Positions 28,636 through 38,626 of a stretch of 64,000 nucleotides of DNA are shown here, one piece after another (within the stretch, counting starts at the first letter, position 1; each line of letters begins with the position of its first letter). The notes beneath the pieces are model-generated. The model ran no database searches and was not told where the DNA came from. It saw only the letters and a list, made by a program, of their open reading frames with translations. Source of the DNA: Bacillus haynesii (GTDB lineage Bacteria > Bacillota > Bacilli > Bacillales > Bacillaceae); NCBI RefSeq assembly GCF_001969855.1, contig NZ_MRBL01000005.1:186001-250000 (forward strand), read 5' to 3'. The translations under genes were made by a program, and so were the position numbers.

Positions 28636-29934
28636 CTATTCCCAAAAGAAGTTAAATATTTTCTTCATTTTGCTCGGCTTTTTCTCAGCTTGAGCCTGCT
28701 GCTTGGATTTTGGCTTCGGTCGCTGCTGCACTTCTTTTTGATGAGTTGCCGCGACTTCCTGAACCGCTTGTTCCGGCATCTTAAAACCTACTTTTCTGCC
28801 TTGGATTTTTGCGTTGCGGTAAGCGAATTGGATGAGGCCGACTCCTGTCATGTATTGAGGTTCTCTTACACCGATATAATTCGGGCTAGCCACTCTGACG
28901 TTATTTTGAAGAACATCCTGTGCGAGGCTGAGGACACCCGGCATTCCAGCCTGTCCCCCTGTAAGCACAAACCCTCCCGGCAATTCTTTTATTCCCATGT
29001 TCCGCAGTTCCTCTGCCACGAATAAAAAGATTTCTTCGAGCCTGGCTTCTATAATGTCTGCGACTTCCCGCTGAGTAAAGGTCTGCTTTTGGTCCGTCCC
29101 GATCACGGCGACTTCAAATGATTCCTCTTCAGACGCTTCTTCATAGAAAGCATGTCCAAACTGCTTCTTCACCCGCTCAGCTTCGTCTGTGGAGGTGCGC
29201 AATCCGATTGAAATATCCTTGGTGATGTTTTCTCCTCCGAGGGGTATGACACGGGTCGCAAGAAGGTGGCCGTCTTCAAATACGGCAACCGTTGTCGATC
29301 CTCCCCCGATGTCGATTAAAGCCACTCCGAGGTTTTTTTCGTCCTTTGATAAAGCGACAGATCCGGCAGCCAGCGGCTGAAGGCAAATATCCGTTATTTC
29401 AATTCCCGCTCTTTCCACACAGCGGAGCAGGTTATGTAAAATCGTTTTTGAGCCCGTGATCAGCGATCCTTCCACTTCAAGGCGGACGCCGAGCATCTTT
29501 TTCGGATCTGTGATATCGCCTCTTCCGTCAACGATAAACTGTCTCGGAATCACATCGACGATCAGCTGTTCAGGCGGGATGGAAACGACTTGAGCGGCCT
29601 CCATCACCCGGCGCACGTCTTCAACGTGGATTTCTTTATTCTCGCTTGAGACAGCCACAACACCGTTCGTTTCTTGAATATGGATGTAGTTCCCATTAAC
29701 CCCGACGATCGCGTGGGTCAGCGGAAAACCTATCATTCTTTCTGCTTGTTCAAACGCTTTTTTTATAGAATGAACCGTTTCATCTATATCAACGATTGAT
29801 CCTTTTTTCAGCCCCTCTGAGGGAACATTTCCGACTCCGATAATGTTAAGAGAATCGTCTGACATTTCACCGACGATCACTTTAATATTGGACGTACCGA
29901 TGTCTAGACTGACGTAAAGTTCATTGTTGTTCAT
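28636..29934 (-). CDS. ftsA: Cell division protein FtsA
   Basis: This 432-residue actin-like ATPase tethers FtsZ to the membrane. Phosphate-binding motifs are in LYVSLDIGTSNIKVIVGE near the N-terminus and in ALIDIGGGSTTVAVFEDG in the middle; GGFVLTGGQAGMPG is the adenosine motif. The C-terminus carries a basic linker and the membrane-targeting amphipathic end (KKIFNFFWE). The start at 29934 follows GGAGGTG; a start six codons earlier would place the binding site inside the gene. Confidence 0.98.
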   Translation of the reverse strand: MNNNELYVSLDIGTSNIKVIVGEMSDDSLNIIGVGNVPSEGLKKGSIVDIDETVHSIKKAFEQAERMIGFPLTHAIVGVNGNYIHIQETNGVVAVSSENKEIHVEDVRRVMEAAQVVSIPPEQLIVDVIPRQFIVDGRGDITDPKKMLGVRLEVEGSLITGSKTILHNLLRCVERAGIEITDICLQPLAAGSVALSKDEKNLGVALIDIGGGSTTVAVFEDGHLLATRVIPLGGENITKDISIGLRTSTDEAERVKKQFGHAFYEEASEEESFEVAVIGTDQKQTFTQREVADIIEARLEEIFLFVAEELRNMGIKELPGGFVLTGGQAGMPGVLSLAQDVLQNNVRVASPNYIGVREPQYMTGVGLIQFAYRNAKIQGRKVGFKMPEQAVQEVAATHQKEVQQRPKPKSKQQAQAEKKPSKMKKIFNFFWE

Positions 29935-29967
29935 TCTATGGCACCTCCTCACATTTCAGTCAATTCT

Positions 29968-29996
29968 ATTCTATTATTTGCCGAACAACAATACAA
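29968..29996 (-). promoter_or_regulatory. Possible SigA promoter of ftsAZ
   Basis: On the minus strand TTGTAT (29991 to 29996) and TAGAAT (29968 to 29973) are separated by 17 bp, 34 bases ahead of the ftsA start. The -35 is weak. Confidence 0.45.
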
Positions 29997-30070
29997 TGAA
30001 TCTGGTTTTACAAGTGTGTAACAATCAATACAAACCAATACGCTTCGTTTTTAGTTTTAGGATTACTGTG

Positions 30071-30100
30071 AATATTCGTGATATCCTATGTATATCCTCT
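30071..30100 (-). promoter_or_regulatory. SigH promoter of ftsAZ
   Basis: On the minus strand AGAGGATAT (30092 to 30100) and ACGAATATT (30071 to 30079) with a 12-base spacer fit the SigH consensus (AGGAWWW and GAAT). B. subtilis ftsAZ is known to have a SigH promoter that raises FtsZ levels at the onset of sporulation. Confidence 0.75.
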
Positions 30101-30117
30101 TTTAAAACCGATTTTTT

Positions 30118-30471
30118 TTAATTTTTTCTCCTCGAGGCCGTCCATTTGGCGAGCAGTATTCTTCTGATGACCGCGATGTTTTGAAAAAGCCTCATGCCAA
30201 ATGCAAACATACCGACTAAATACAAGTCTACACCAAGATGAACGCCCAGAAAAGCCAAACTTATGGCGAGAATAATATTGAAGAAAAAGCCTGTCACAAA
30301 AACTAGTTCATCGTATACACTTTCCAAATGGGCCCTTATTCCCCCGATCAAAGTATCGAGCGATGCCAGAATCGCCAGGGACAAATAATTTGAGTACTCA
30401 TCCGGAATGGTGAAATTCGTGCTGAACCCGATTGTAATTCCGAGCAAAAGCCCTAAAACCGGAAGCCACAT
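30118..30471 (-). CDS. sbp: Small basic membrane protein Sbp (DUF1290)
   Basis: This 117-residue protein has three to four hydrophobic segments (LPVLGLLLGITIGF, FVTGFFFNIILAISLAFLGVH, LYLVGMFAFGMRLFQNIAVI) and a basic tail ending in ASRRKN. The conserved motif LDTLIGGIRA marks DUF1290. It always lies upstream of ftsA in Bacillus; its function is not known. The ATG overlaps the ylxX stop as TAATG. Confidence 0.9.
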   Translation of the reverse strand: MWLPVLGLLLGITIGFSTNFTIPDEYSNYLSLAILASLDTLIGGIRAHLESVYDELVFVTGFFFNIILAISLAFLGVHLGVDLYLVGMFAFGMRLFQNIAVIRRILLAKWTASRRKN

Positions 30472-31196
30472 TAGGAATTCTCTCCTTTTGATTTTTCGAG
30501 CGGTTTCAATGGCGCAACTTGCATTGAACCTTCGTAAGCTTTGATTTTGATTTGTTTTTCAGGCCTTTTGATTTGCAAATCCAGATTTTCTCCCGCGAAC
30601 AGATCCTGCAGGGATGAAGCATTCATTCGGCTATATAGTTTATCGGCGTTTTTGCCGATGACTTTTACCGTTATCGGATAGTTGTCCAAAGGATATCCGT
30701 CTATTTTGGTTGTTCCGTTGATATCACGGATCACCGTCGTGTTGACAACCCTTCTGTCATTGATGGATATTTCTTCTGCTTCATACATATTCAGTTCATT
30801 AATCAGCTTTTTCAGAAGGTCGGGAGGGGGATTTTGAATGGATTCTCCCGTCAGTTCTTCCGAAAACAGCTGAGAAATGGTGATGATGATTCCGTTCCCT
30901 GTAACATCTGTGAAGCCGGCCTGTTTTTTTAAGTTTTGAAGCGTTTCATTCAACGCTTTTGTCCGCGAGGTTTCTTCTTGATGACTGTATGTGTTCAGCA
31001 TTTTTTCATACTTGTCAATTTCGCTGATCAAATCAAGCTGTTTTTTCTGTTCTTCCTTCAAGTCCTCCCTGAGGTCCCAAATGTCCCGCGTATCGCGGAC
31101 CTTCGGCGCCTTCAGCGAATTGAACTGCACGGACAGCATAATGCCGAAAATGAGCATCAGGATGCTCAAACTGATGAAACGATTATTTTTCTTCAA
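30471..31196 (-). CDS. ylxX: DUF881 membrane protein YlxX
   Basis: This 241-residue protein has one N-terminal transmembrane segment (FISLSILMLIFGIMLSVQF), a coiled coil (about residues 40 to 90) and an extracellular DUF881 domain (GNGIIITISQ ... YEAEEISINDRRVVNTTVIR ... TIDGYPLDNYPITVKVIG). It is a paralogue of YlxW next door. The start codon is TTG with a weak binding site. The two proteins lie between divIB and ftsA and have no firmly established role. Confidence 0.88.
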   Translation of the reverse strand: MKKNNRFISLSILMLIFGIMLSVQFNSLKAPKVRDTRDIWDLREDLKEEQKKQLDLISEIDKYEKMLNTYSHQEETSRTKALNETLQNLKKQAGFTDVTGNGIIITISQLFSEELTGESIQNPPPDLLKKLINELNMYEAEEISINDRRVVNTTVIRDINGTTKIDGYPLDNYPITVKVIGKNADKLYSRMNASSLQDLFAGENLDLQIKRPEKQIKIKAYEGSMQVAPLKPLEKSKGENS

Positions 31197-31221
31197 CGTC
31201 CGCCCACCAACTTTTCAACGT

Positions 31222-31914
31222 TCATTCCCCCTGCTTTAAAAGGGGCTCCATCTCGATTTTATCTTGTTTTTCGATGCTGACTGAAATATGATCGCGGCTC
31301 AGCTGGTCCACAAGCCCTCCTGCAATGTTCAGCGCCGGCATCAGCACATCCGCATCCCCGATGGCCGAAATGACAAACGGCGCCGGATACTGGTTGCCGT
31401 CAACCGTAATGACAGGGCCGTTGCACGATATGTAGGAATGATGTGTCACGCGCTGTCCGTTGATCGACACCGCGGCCGCCCCGGAAATCCACAGCTCATT
31501 GAGCAGGCGGAAAATGTGGCTTTCATGGACGATATAGTTGTTGACATTCTCACCCTCTGGGATGTACGAAGCGTCTTTCAGCGTCACTTTGATCCCTTCG
31601 CCCTGAACGCCGATTTCCCCGACGAACATTCTGTACCTCTCAACATCTTCCACAATATTGTAATACTCTTTTTTTTCCTTTTTCAAAGCCGTCTCTGTTT
31701 TCTGTACTTCCTGCTGTTTTTTGTAAAGCTCCTGTTCCAGCTTCTTATTTTGCTTTTCTTGGGAAATCAGCCGGTCGCGCAGGGAATATTCTTCTTTCCA
31801 ATTTTCGGCGGTTTCTTCATGGTCTTTGTTTTCCCTTGCGAATTGATAGGAGAAAGACAACAGGAAGCCGAGGACAAGCATGGCGAGTGAAAGATTGACT
31901 GTGTGCCTCTTCAA
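31222..31914 (-). CDS. ylxW: DUF881 membrane protein YlxW
   Basis: This 230-residue protein has an N-terminal membrane anchor (NLSLAMLVLGFLLSFSYQF), a long Glu/Lys/Gln-rich coiled coil (about residues 35 to 95) and a DUF881 domain (GVQGEGIKVTLKDA ... LWISGAAAVSINGQRVTHHSYISCNGPVI). The TTG start overlaps the divIB stop by four bases and has AGGGAG in front. It is related to YlxX and the two are probably products of an old duplication. Confidence 0.88.
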   Translation of the reverse strand: MKRHTVNLSLAMLVLGFLLSFSYQFARENKDHEETAENWKEEYSLRDRLISQEKQNKKLEQELYKKQQEVQKTETALKKEKKEYYNIVEDVERYRMFVGEIGVQGEGIKVTLKDASYIPEGENVNNYIVHESHIFRLLNELWISGAAAVSINGQRVTHHSYISCNGPVITVDGNQYPAPFVISAIGDADVLMPALNIAGGLVDQLSRDHISVSIEKQDKIEMEPLLKQGE

Positions 31915-32699
31915 TTTCCGTCTCCCTTTTTGCTTTCATCCGTTTTTTTCAGCGGTTCAAAATAAGTCGCGACTTCCATATGGATAATCCCTTTTTCCCC
32001 TTTCGGAAGCTCTTTTACGATCGCCGGATAGCTGTTCATTTTCTGTCCGAACGTTTTCAGCGAAGCTGTCACGATATAGCCGTCGTTCATATACAGCCTG
32101 ATCAGCCAGGGGTTTGATTTTTGAGGCGTATAGTTGATCTCGGAAATCGATTTTTTCACGGAATCGGAAAGCTTGTTCAGCTGTTTCGCCATTTGAACGA
32201 GCTTTTCGTCTTCCTCCCAGTTATTAAGGGTCGGTCCGATGTCAGTCGGCGTCACCTCTTCAGGAAGCACCGTGCCGTTTTCAAGCACGGAGTAGTACAC
32301 ATTATGTTTTTGCAAAAATGCAATGCTTTTATACTCTTCGATGGAGATGGCGATTTTGTTGGGCAGTTGTTTAGAAATTTCGGCTTTTTTGATCAGTTTA
32401 TTCTGCTCGATCTTTTCTGCGGCTTTTTGCTTGCTCAGACTCCAGAATTCCGTCTGTCCTTTATGGATCGAAGAGAGGGAAATGATCTGGTCTTTTGAAA
32501 CGTTTTTGTTTCCTTTAATCTCTACCGTCGAGACTTTGCTGATCGGCGTCTGCAGGTAAATGATGATCAGCATCATCGTGAAAAAGAGCAGAATAAAGGT
32601 GATCAGCCGGCGGTTTGCCTTTTGCTTTCGCTGTTCTTTAATTTTGGGAATCCGTTCTTCTATATTCACTACTTTTTCTTTATCAATACCGGGTTTCAC
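31911..32699 (-). CDS. divIB: Cell division protein DivIB (FtsQ)
   Basis: This 262-residue bitopic protein is the Bacillus FtsQ. A basic cytoplasmic tail precedes one transmembrane segment (LITFILLFFTMMLIIIYL), the POTRA domain (ISKVSTVEIKGNKNVSKDQII) and the FtsQ/DivIB beta domain (YKSIAFLQKHNVYYSVLENGTVLPE). It forms a complex with FtsL and DivIC that controls septal peptidoglycan synthesis by PBP2B and FtsW. The start is GTG at 32699 with GAGGTGAG upstream. Confidence 0.96.
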   Translation of the reverse strand: MKPGIDKEKVVNIEERIPKIKEQRKQKANRRLITFILLFFTMMLIIIYLQTPISKVSTVEIKGNKNVSKDQIISLSSIHKGQTEFWSLSKQKAAEKIEQNKLIKKAEISKQLPNKIAISIEEYKSIAFLQKHNVYYSVLENGTVLPEEVTPTDIGPTLNNWEEDEKLVQMAKQLNKLSDSVKKSISEINYTPQKSNPWLIRLYMNDGYIVTASLKTFGQKMNSYPAIVKELPKGEKGIIHMEVATYFEPLKKTDESKKGDGN

Positions 32700-32903
32700 G
32701 TAGGCTCACCTCAGGTTAATAAAGCAGACAAAAAGACTTTTATTTGCTTATTTTTGTTCAAAAAAAGACGCGCTCCCCGACATATGAAAGCACGGGGCAA
32801 GCTAAAAAGCTTCCGTTTAGCGAAACAAACGACATACTAGGATGCCGTTTGCTTGTTTGTTTCATACATTATATCATAAGGCGATCTGAAGTAGAGAGGC
32901 CGT
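32700..32903. other. murB-divIB intergenic region with hairpins
   Basis: A 204-base gap. On the minus strand TATAAT follows CTTATGA near the murB end as a possible -10 without a good -35. CAAACGGCA can pair with TGTCGTTTG, and CCCCG with CGGGG ahead of a seven-T run, which may form a weak attenuator in front of divIB. No gene is seen. Confidence 0.4.
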
Positions 32904-33815
32904 TTACCGTTTTTCTCCGATAATTTCGACCTCAGTGTGCATGTCGATATCGTATTTTTCTTTAATCGTTTTTTGAATGAATGCAATCAAATCAAGGACG
33001 TCTTTCGCTGTTGCGCCTCCTGCATTGACAATGAAATTGCCGTGCATCTCTGAAACCTTTGCCCCGCCGATCTGATGGCCTTTCAAACCAGCCTCTTCAA
33101 CTAGCCGGCCCGCATGTTCAGGCAGCGGGTTTCTGAAAATGCTGCCTGCGCAAGGGTTGGACACAGGCTGCGTTTCTTTTCGGTAGTCTTTGTTTTTCTG
33201 CATCTGCGCGACGATCTCATCGCGTTCTTTTTGCTCCAATTGGAGAACGGCTTCAAGACAAATGCCCGGCCGCTCGTTTTGAAGGATGGACGTGCGGTAG
33301 CTGAACGCCATCTCTTCATTCGTCAGCCATTCGATCGTTCCGTCTTCAAACAGGATCAATGCTTTCACCAATACCCTGCTGATATCAGAGCCGTGGGCCC
33401 CGGCATTCATGTAAACCGCTCCGCCGACCGAACCCGGAATGCCTGCGGCAAATTCAAGGCCGGAAAGCCCTTTTTTGCTGATGCCTGTCGCAAGCCTTAC
33501 GACAGAGTAGCCGCTGCCGACCGTCACTTGCTCGCCGTCGATTTCCATATGGTCAAGTCCTTGGCCGAGCTTGATGACGACGCCTCTTATCCCTTCATCG
33601 AGGACAAGAAGATTCGAGCCTCTGCCGATGGCCGTCCACTTGACGCCGTGCTTCTTGATCACCTTCATCGTATCTTTGACAGCTTGAATGTTTTTCGGAA
33701 TCACCAGCACATCAGCCGGTCCTCCGATTTTAATCGTTGTATGGTTGCTGAGCGGCTCGTTTTCCAGAACTTTGCCGACTTCAAGTTCTTTTAATTCTTG
33801 TATCACCTTATCCAT
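32904..33815 (-). CDS. murB: UDP-N-acetylenolpyruvoylglucosamine reductase
   Basis: This 303-residue flavoenzyme reduces UDP-GlcNAc-enolpyruvate to UDP-MurNAc with NADPH. The FAD-binding part shows [16 protein letters not shown] and [12 protein letters not shown]; the catalytic Ser is in CAGSIFRNP and the Glu near the C-terminus in MHTEVEIIG. It is a type IIb MurB. The ATG at 33815 (MDKVIQEL) follows GGAGGTTTTCG; an in-frame start 13 codons upstream is not used. Confidence 0.97.
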   Translation of the reverse strand: MDKVIQELKELEVGKVLENEPLSNHTTIKIGGPADVLVIPKNIQAVKDTMKVIKKHGVKWTAIGRGSNLLVLDEGIRGVVIKLGQGLDHMEIDGEQVTVGSGYSVVRLATGISKKGLSGLEFAAGIPGSVGGAVYMNAGAHGSDISRVLVKALILFEDGTIEWLTNEEMAFSYRTSILQNERPGICLEAVLQLEQKERDEIVAQMQKNKDYRKETQPVSNPCAGSIFRNPLPEHAGRLVEEAGLKGHQIGGAKVSEMHGNFIVNAGGATAKDVLDLIAFIQKTIKEKYDIDMHTEVEIIGEKR

Positions 33816-33843
33816 CGAAAACCTCCAAAATCCTTCTGACTTA

Positions 33844-34944
33844 TCATTTTGCATGATGTTTCAGTTCTTTCAGCACATTGTACAAGCGTTCCGCGGCGTC
33901 CGGCACGCCAAGTGATTTCGTACGGCTGCTCATCTCTTTCAACGTCATTTCGTCTTGTAAAATATGATCGATCGCCTGAATTAAGCGGTCTCCATTAAGC
34001 TCTGATTCTTTTAAAACGACTGCGGCGTTCTGCTCCCCTAGTGAGCGTGCGTTCACTTCCTGGTGGTTGGCCGTAACATACGGACTCGGAATCAGAACGC
34101 TTGGAATCCCGAGCGCGGTAATTTCCGCTATTGTCGTTGCACCCGCGCGCGCCACGACGACATCGAACTCTTTTAAGTACTCGGGCATTTGATGGAGAAA
34201 CGGCTGAACGACCATATTCGGAGCGGCGCCTTCTTTGTCAAGCGCAGCTGTGACTTTATCATAGTGAACTTCCCCTGTGACATAAAGAACCTGGTAATCC
34301 CGCTTTTTTAACTCGTTTTGCATCGCGATGACCGCTTCATTGATCGGAGCGGCACCGCGGCTGCCTCCGAAAATAAGAACCGTTTTTTTGCCTTCTGAAA
34401 GACCTAAAGCGGTCAGGGAACGCCCCCCTTTTATAGAGACGACTTCAGACGCCCTCGGGTTTCCTGTAAAAACAACTTTTTCTGCAGGAAAATGTGTTTT
34501 CGCTTCATCAAAACAAATCGCTACCTTATCAACATATTTGGATAAAAACTTATTGGTGAGTCCGGGAAGGCTGTTTTGTTCGTGGATAATCGTCGGAATT
34601 CCCAGTTTTGAAGCGGCGTACACCACGGGTCCGCACACATAGCCGCCCGTGCCGATCACGGCGTCGGGCTTAAACCGTTTTAATTCTGTTTTGCATTCTT
34701 TTACGCCCTTTAAAAAACGCATGACGGTTTTGACGTTTTCAAATGACAGTTTTCTTTTAAAACCCGTAATTTCAATCGCTTTGAAAGGGATCCCTTCCCG
34801 CTCGACGATGTTTTTCTCCAGGCCTTTTTCGGTTCCGATATATAAAAACTCAACATCTTCGTGATGCCTTTTCACTTCTTTAATAAACGCAAGGGCGGGG
34901 TAAATATGGCCGCCCGTTCCGCCTCCGCTAACAACAATCCGCAT
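33844..34944 (-). CDS. murG: UDP-GlcNAc:lipid I N-acetylglucosaminyltransferase
   Basis: This 366-residue peripheral membrane enzyme adds GlcNAc to lipid I to give lipid II. It is a GT-B glycosyltransferase with [14 protein letters not shown] at the N-terminus, [12 protein letters not shown] in the acceptor domain and the UDP-GlcNAc site [14 protein letters not shown] ... [17 protein letters not shown] ... HQEVNA. It starts with ATG after GGGGGAG, 71 nt downstream of spoVE; the gap contains a perfect hairpin. Confidence 0.97.
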   Translation of the reverse strand: MRIVVSGGGTGGHIYPALAFIKEVKRHHEDVEFLYIGTEKGLEKNIVEREGIPFKAIEITGFKRKLSFENVKTVMRFLKGVKECKTELKRFKPDAVIGTGGYVCGPVVYAASKLGIPTIIHEQNSLPGLTNKFLSKYVDKVAICFDEAKTHFPAEKVVFTGNPRASEVVSIKGGRSLTALGLSEGKKTVLIFGGSRGAAPINEAVIAMQNELKKRDYQVLYVTGEVHYDKVTAALDKEGAAPNMVVQPFLHQMPEYLKEFDVVVARAGATTIAEITALGIPSVLIPSPYVTANHQEVNARSLGEQNAAVVLKESELNGDRLIQAIDHILQDEMTLKEMSSRTKSLGVPDAAERLYNVLKELKHHAK

Positions 34945-34975
34945 CTGTTCTCCCCCTTATTCCTTATGTACATGC

Positions 34976-35008
34976 CGATAACCCTGCTATCTCGCAACAG
35001 GGTTATCG
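34976..35008 (-). other. Perfect hairpin in the spoVE-murG gap
   Basis: CGATAACCCTG (34976 to 34986) and CAGGGTTATCG (34998 to 35008) form an 11-bp perfect stem with an 11-nt loop. There is no U tract, so it is not a standard terminator. It lies eight bases after the spoVE stop and may stabilise or direct processing of the mRNA. Confidence 0.6.
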
Positions 35009-35015
35009 CCAAAAT

Positions 35016-36116
35016 CTAGTATCTAGAATACCTGCTGACATTCAGCAGCACGCCGACCGCCATGAGCATCAAGGTCAGTGATGAACCGCCATAGCTTAAA
35101 AACGGAAGCGTAATGCCTGTAACAGGAATCAGGCCGGTCACGACGCCAATATTGATCATAACCTGAATCGCTATCATCGAAATGACGCCGACGGCGACAA
35201 AACTGCCGTATAAATCGGGCGCACCGAGCGCGATTCTGATGCCTCTCCACAGTAGAACGCTGAAGAGCAAAAGAATCAGCGATCCGCCGATAAAGCCGAG
35301 CTCCTCTGATAAAATCGCAAAAATAAAATCTGTCTGCGGCTCAGGCAGATAAAAAAACTTTTGCCTGCTCTGGCCGAGGCCGAGGCCGAACAGCCCGCCG
35401 GGCCCCACCGCATAAAGAGACTGAATGATTTGAAAGCCGCTTCCTAAAGGATCTTCCCAAGGATTCAAGTATGAAGTGATCCTTTTGATCCGGTACGGCG
35501 CCGACAGCACAAGGCCGATAAAGCCGCTCAGACCTAGAAGACCGAGAAAAACGAAGTGCGAAATTCTCGCCCCCGCGACAAAGATCATAATGATGCATGT
35601 GCCGACCATCACGGTTCCTGTTCCGAGGTCAGGCTGCATCATGATGATCAGAAAAGCTGAAAAGACAATGCCGAGCGCCGGCACAAAGCCTTTTCTAAAC
35701 GATGTAATCTTCTTTTGCTTTTCTGATAAAAACTTGGCCAAAAATGCAATCATCGCGAGCTTCATAAACTCGGACGGCTGAATGCTGAAAGCGCCGACTC
35801 CGATCCAGCTCCTCGACCCGTTCCGTTCCATGCCGATCCCGGGAACAAGGACGATGATGAGCAGAAAGAAACATACAATGATCAGTATTTTCGCATAAGT
35901 CCTCCACGTCCAGTAGTCGACGTTCATGATGAAAAACATGGCGATGACCCCGATGCCGGCAAACAAAAGCTGCCGTTTCGCAAAGAAAAAGGAGTCGTCG
36001 TATTTGTAAGTCGCCCATACCGCACTGGCGCTGTATACCATAATCAGTCCAATTGTTAAAAGCAATAGCGTAATGATAACCAGCAAAAAATCCGGTGACG
36101 TTTTTTTTGTTTGCAA
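35016..36116 (-). CDS. spoVE: SEDS-family peptidoglycan polymerase SpoVE
   Basis: This 366-residue polytopic membrane protein makes spore cortex peptidoglycan together with the transpeptidase SpoVD. About ten transmembrane segments are visible; SEDS signatures include GVGAFSIQPSEFMKLAMI, QPDLGTGTVMV, PYRIKRITSYLNPWEDPLGSGFQ and PVTGITLPFLSYGGSSL. The start is TTG at 36116 (LQTKKTSPD) with GGGGTG ahead, which gives the B. subtilis length. It is embedded among vegetative mur genes. Confidence 0.95.
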   Translation of the reverse strand: MQTKKTSPDFLLVIITLLLLTIGLIMVYSASAVWATYKYDDSFFFAKRQLLFAGIGVIAMFFIMNVDYWTWRTYAKILIIVCFFLLIIVLVPGIGMERNGSRSWIGVGAFSIQPSEFMKLAMIAFLAKFLSEKQKKITSFRKGFVPALGIVFSAFLIIMMQPDLGTGTVMVGTCIIMIFVAGARISHFVFLGLLGLSGFIGLVLSAPYRIKRITSYLNPWEDPLGSGFQIIQSLYAVGPGGLFGLGLGQSRQKFFYLPEPQTDFIFAILSEELGFIGGSLILLLFSVLLWRGIRIALGAPDLYGSFVAVGVISMIAIQVMINIGVVTGLIPVTGITLPFLSYGGSSLTLMLMAVGVLLNVSRYSRY

Positions 36117-36168
36117 AGCCGAACACCCCAAGCTCTAATTCTTAGGGCTATCTTTACGAGACAAGCCC

Positions 36169-37524
36169 TTATTTAAGCATATGCACGGCGTTTACAAACA
36201 TGTCACCACGTTCTTCAAATGTTTTGTACTGATCCCAGCTTGCGCAGGCCGGGGACAGAAGAATGACATCTCCTTCGTCTGACAGGCTGAACGCCGCAGT
36301 TGCTGCTTGTTCAACATTATCGACACGTTTAACCTGTTGTATTCCCATTTCTTCGGCCAGCTTCTCAAACTTCGGCGCGGTCTCGCCGAATGTGATCACC
36401 GCTTTGACAAAAGACATGTGCGGCTTTAGTTCATCAAATTCATTACCGCGGTCAAGCCCCCCTGCCAGCAAAATGACCGGCTTTTGAAAGGCGGACAGCG
36501 CTTTTTTCGTCGCAAGAATGTTTGTCGCTTTGCTGTCATTGTAAAACAGTCTGTTTTTGATCGTCGCGACGTATTGCATCCTGTGCTTTACACCGGTAAA
36601 GCTCGTCAGCACCTTACGGACGGCGTCATCGGAGACGCCTGCGGTTTTAACGATGCAAAGGGCGGCCAAAATGTTCTCCAAATTGTGCTCTCCCGGTAAA
36701 ACGACGTCTTCCACCGGCATGACCGGTTCGCCGTTAAACATGATCACGCCGTCTTTCACGCACGCTCCGCGCTCAAGTGTCCGGCGGACAGAAAAATTCA
36801 CTTTCTCCGCTTTTGAACACTCGGCGAGCCGGACGACTGTCTCATCGTCCAAATTGACAACGGCAACGTCTGTTTCCGATTGATGTCGATAGACCTGCTG
36901 TTTGGCAAGCTCATAATTTTGGCGCGAATGGTGATAATCGAGATGGGCATCAAATACGTTTAATAATAATCCGATTTTCGGTCTGAATTGATAAGTCCCC
37001 ATAAGCTGAAAACTCGACAGCTCTGTCACGATCCATTCGTCTCCCCGGGCCTGATTGGCCATTTCACTTGCCGCCGTGCCGATATTCCCAGCAACGAGCG
37101 CTTTTTTCGAATCGGCTTTCAGCATTTCATAAACAAGCGTTGTCGTTGTCGTCTTTCCGTTTGAACCGGTAATGCCGATGAACGGAGCATCTGTCAGATG
37201 ATAGGCAAGTTCAACCTCCGTCCAGACCGGTATCCCCCGCTTCAGCGCTTCTTCGACCATCACGTTTTCATAGCGGATGCCCGGATTTTTAATCAGAATG
37301 TCGATCGAATGAAGATCAAACAGTTCCGTCGGATGAGAGCCGCAGACGACTTCCACCCCTTTTTCCGCGAGAATCCGCGCAGGTTCATTTTCCTCAAAAG
37401 GCAGCTGGTCATTCACGACAACCTTTACGCCTTTCTCATGAAGGATCGAAGCGGCAGCATATCCGCTTTTCGCCAGCCCCAGTACGAGCACATTTTGATT
37501 TTGCAATAAATCTTGAGTATCCAC
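36169..37524 (-). CDS. murD: UDP-N-acetylmuramoylalanine-D-glutamate ligase
   Basis: This 451-residue Mur ligase adds D-glutamate to UDP-MurNAc-L-Ala. The N-terminal Rossmann part has [15 protein letters not shown]; the ATP loop is [14 protein letters not shown] near residue 117; [12 protein letters not shown] and NDSKATN follow in the central and C-terminal domains. The GTG start directly follows the mraY stop TAA. The length equals that of B. subtilis MurD. Confidence 0.97.
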   Translation of the reverse strand: MDTQDLLQNQNVLVLGLAKSGYAAASILHEKGVKVVVNDQLPFEENEPARILAEKGVEVVCGSHPTELFDLHSIDILIKNPGIRYENVMVEEALKRGIPVWTEVELAYHLTDAPFIGITGSNGKTTTTTLVYEMLKADSKKALVAGNIGTAASEMANQARGDEWIVTELSSFQLMGTYQFRPKIGLLLNVFDAHLDYHHSRQNYELAKQQVYRHQSETDVAVVNLDDETVVRLAECSKAEKVNFSVRRTLERGACVKDGVIMFNGEPVMPVEDVVLPGEHNLENILAALCIVKTAGVSDDAVRKVLTSFTGVKHRMQYVATIKNRLFYNDSKATNILATKKALSAFQKPVILLAGGLDRGNEFDELKPHMSFVKAVITFGETAPKFEKLAEEMGIQQVKRVDNVEQAATAAFSLSDEGDVILLSPACASWDQYKTFEERGDMFVNAVHMLK

Positions 37525-38499
37525 TTATAACCACACCTCGATGTAAATTCCTAAGACGGCTAGCAGAAGCCCCGCTGTCCAAAAAGTGACGACAACTCTC
37601 CACTCAGACCACCCGACAAGCTCGTAATGATGGTGAAGAGGGCTCATTTTGAAAATTCGTTTGCCGGTCGTTTTAAATGAAATGACCTGCAAAATGACAG
37701 ACAGCGTTTCAATGACGAATACGCCGCCGATGATGACAAGCAGGATTTCCAGTTTCGTTAAAATCGCAATCGTCACAATCGCGCCGCCGAGGGCAAGCGA
37801 CCCTGTATCTCCCATAAAGACTTTCGCGGGGTGCGCGTTAAACACAAGAAATCCTAATACCGCTCCGACAACGGCAACTGCGAAAATGGCGACATCGTAT
37901 TGCGACTGGTTCCACGCCAAAATCGCAAACGCACCGAACGCGATGGCGGCGGTACCCGACAACAGACCGTCAAGCCCGTCAGTCAGGTTGACGGCATTTG
38001 AACCGCCGACAAGCATAAAGATGACGAGCACCGGATAAATCCAGCCGAAATCAAACGACAGCTCTGTTCCCGGAATGCGGATGTCAGTCGGCAGCCCTTG
38101 AACGTGGTAGACGGCATAGAATACCAGAGCAATCACGATTTGGCCGATCAGTTTTTGTTTGGATGTGAGTCCAAGATTGCGCTTCATCACGACTTTAATA
38201 TAATCATCCAGAAAGCCGAGCAGACCGTATCCAACCGTAACAAACAAAAGGAGGATCATGTTCATGCTGACTTCGGAAAATTTCATCGTCATGGCAATCG
38301 TCGTCGCGATAATCGACAATATGATCATGACGCCGCCCATCGTCGGCGTTCCCGATTTTTTCTGATGGGATTTCGGACCTTCCTCACGGATGCTCTGCCC
38401 GAATTTCAGCCTTCTTAAAAACGGAATGAAAATCGGAGATAAAAGAACGCTGATTAAAAAGCCCATGATAATGGTAAATAAAATTACTTGTTCGAGCAT
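37525..38499 (-). CDS. mraY: Phospho-N-acetylmuramoyl-pentapeptide transferase
   Basis: This 324-residue polytopic enzyme forms lipid I from UDP-MurNAc-pentapeptide and undecaprenyl phosphate. Ten transmembrane segments are visible. The catalytic motifs are [12 protein letters not shown] (DDY), [15 protein letters not shown] and the MraY-specific SPLHHHYEL. The ATG at 38499 (MLEQVILFT) follows AAAGGAG; a start 15 codons upstream would add a non-family extension. Confidence 0.97.
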   Translation of the reverse strand: MLEQVILFTIIMGFLISVLLSPIFIPFLRRLKFGQSIREEGPKSHQKKSGTPTMGGVMIILSIIATTIAMTMKFSEVSMNMILLLFVTVGYGLLGFLDDYIKVVMKRNLGLTSKQKLIGQIVIALVFYAVYHVQGLPTDIRIPGTELSFDFGWIYPVLVIFMLVGGSNAVNLTDGLDGLLSGTAAIAFGAFAILAWNQSQYDVAIFAVAVVGAVLGFLVFNAHPAKVFMGDTGSLALGGAIVTIAILTKLEILLVIIGGVFVIETLSVILQVISFKTTGKRIFKMSPLHHHYELVGWSEWRVVVTFWTAGLLLAVLGIYIEVWL

Positions 38500-38594
38500 C
38501 GTTCTTCTCTCCTTTCCGCATGATATAAGAAGCAGCATACGCATTTATCATATTCACTGTTTTTTTTCATATGTTGATTTATTTCATCCATCAT
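38484..38594 (-). CDS. Possible 36-residue Cys-containing micro-ORF in the murE-mraY gap
   Basis: The ORF starts at two adjacent ATG codons and reads [17 protein letters not shown], then CVCC, and overlaps the first five codons of mraY before its stop. A weak AGGAAAG lies about 12 bases ahead. It has no recognised relative and could be chance; if translated, it would couple murE and mraY. Confidence 0.25.
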   Translation of the reverse strand: MMDEINQHMKKNSEYDKCVCCFLYHAERREERCSNK

Positions 38595-38626
38595 TTCAAC
38601 AACTCTTTCCTGTAGTTCTTTTTCGA

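Noticed and set aside
31288-31890. Plus-strand frame of 200 codons with a hydrophobic Phe-rich stretch opposite ylxW
   Set aside because: The hydrophobic part mirrors the Glu/Lys/Gln coiled coil of YlxW on the other strand; no binding site.
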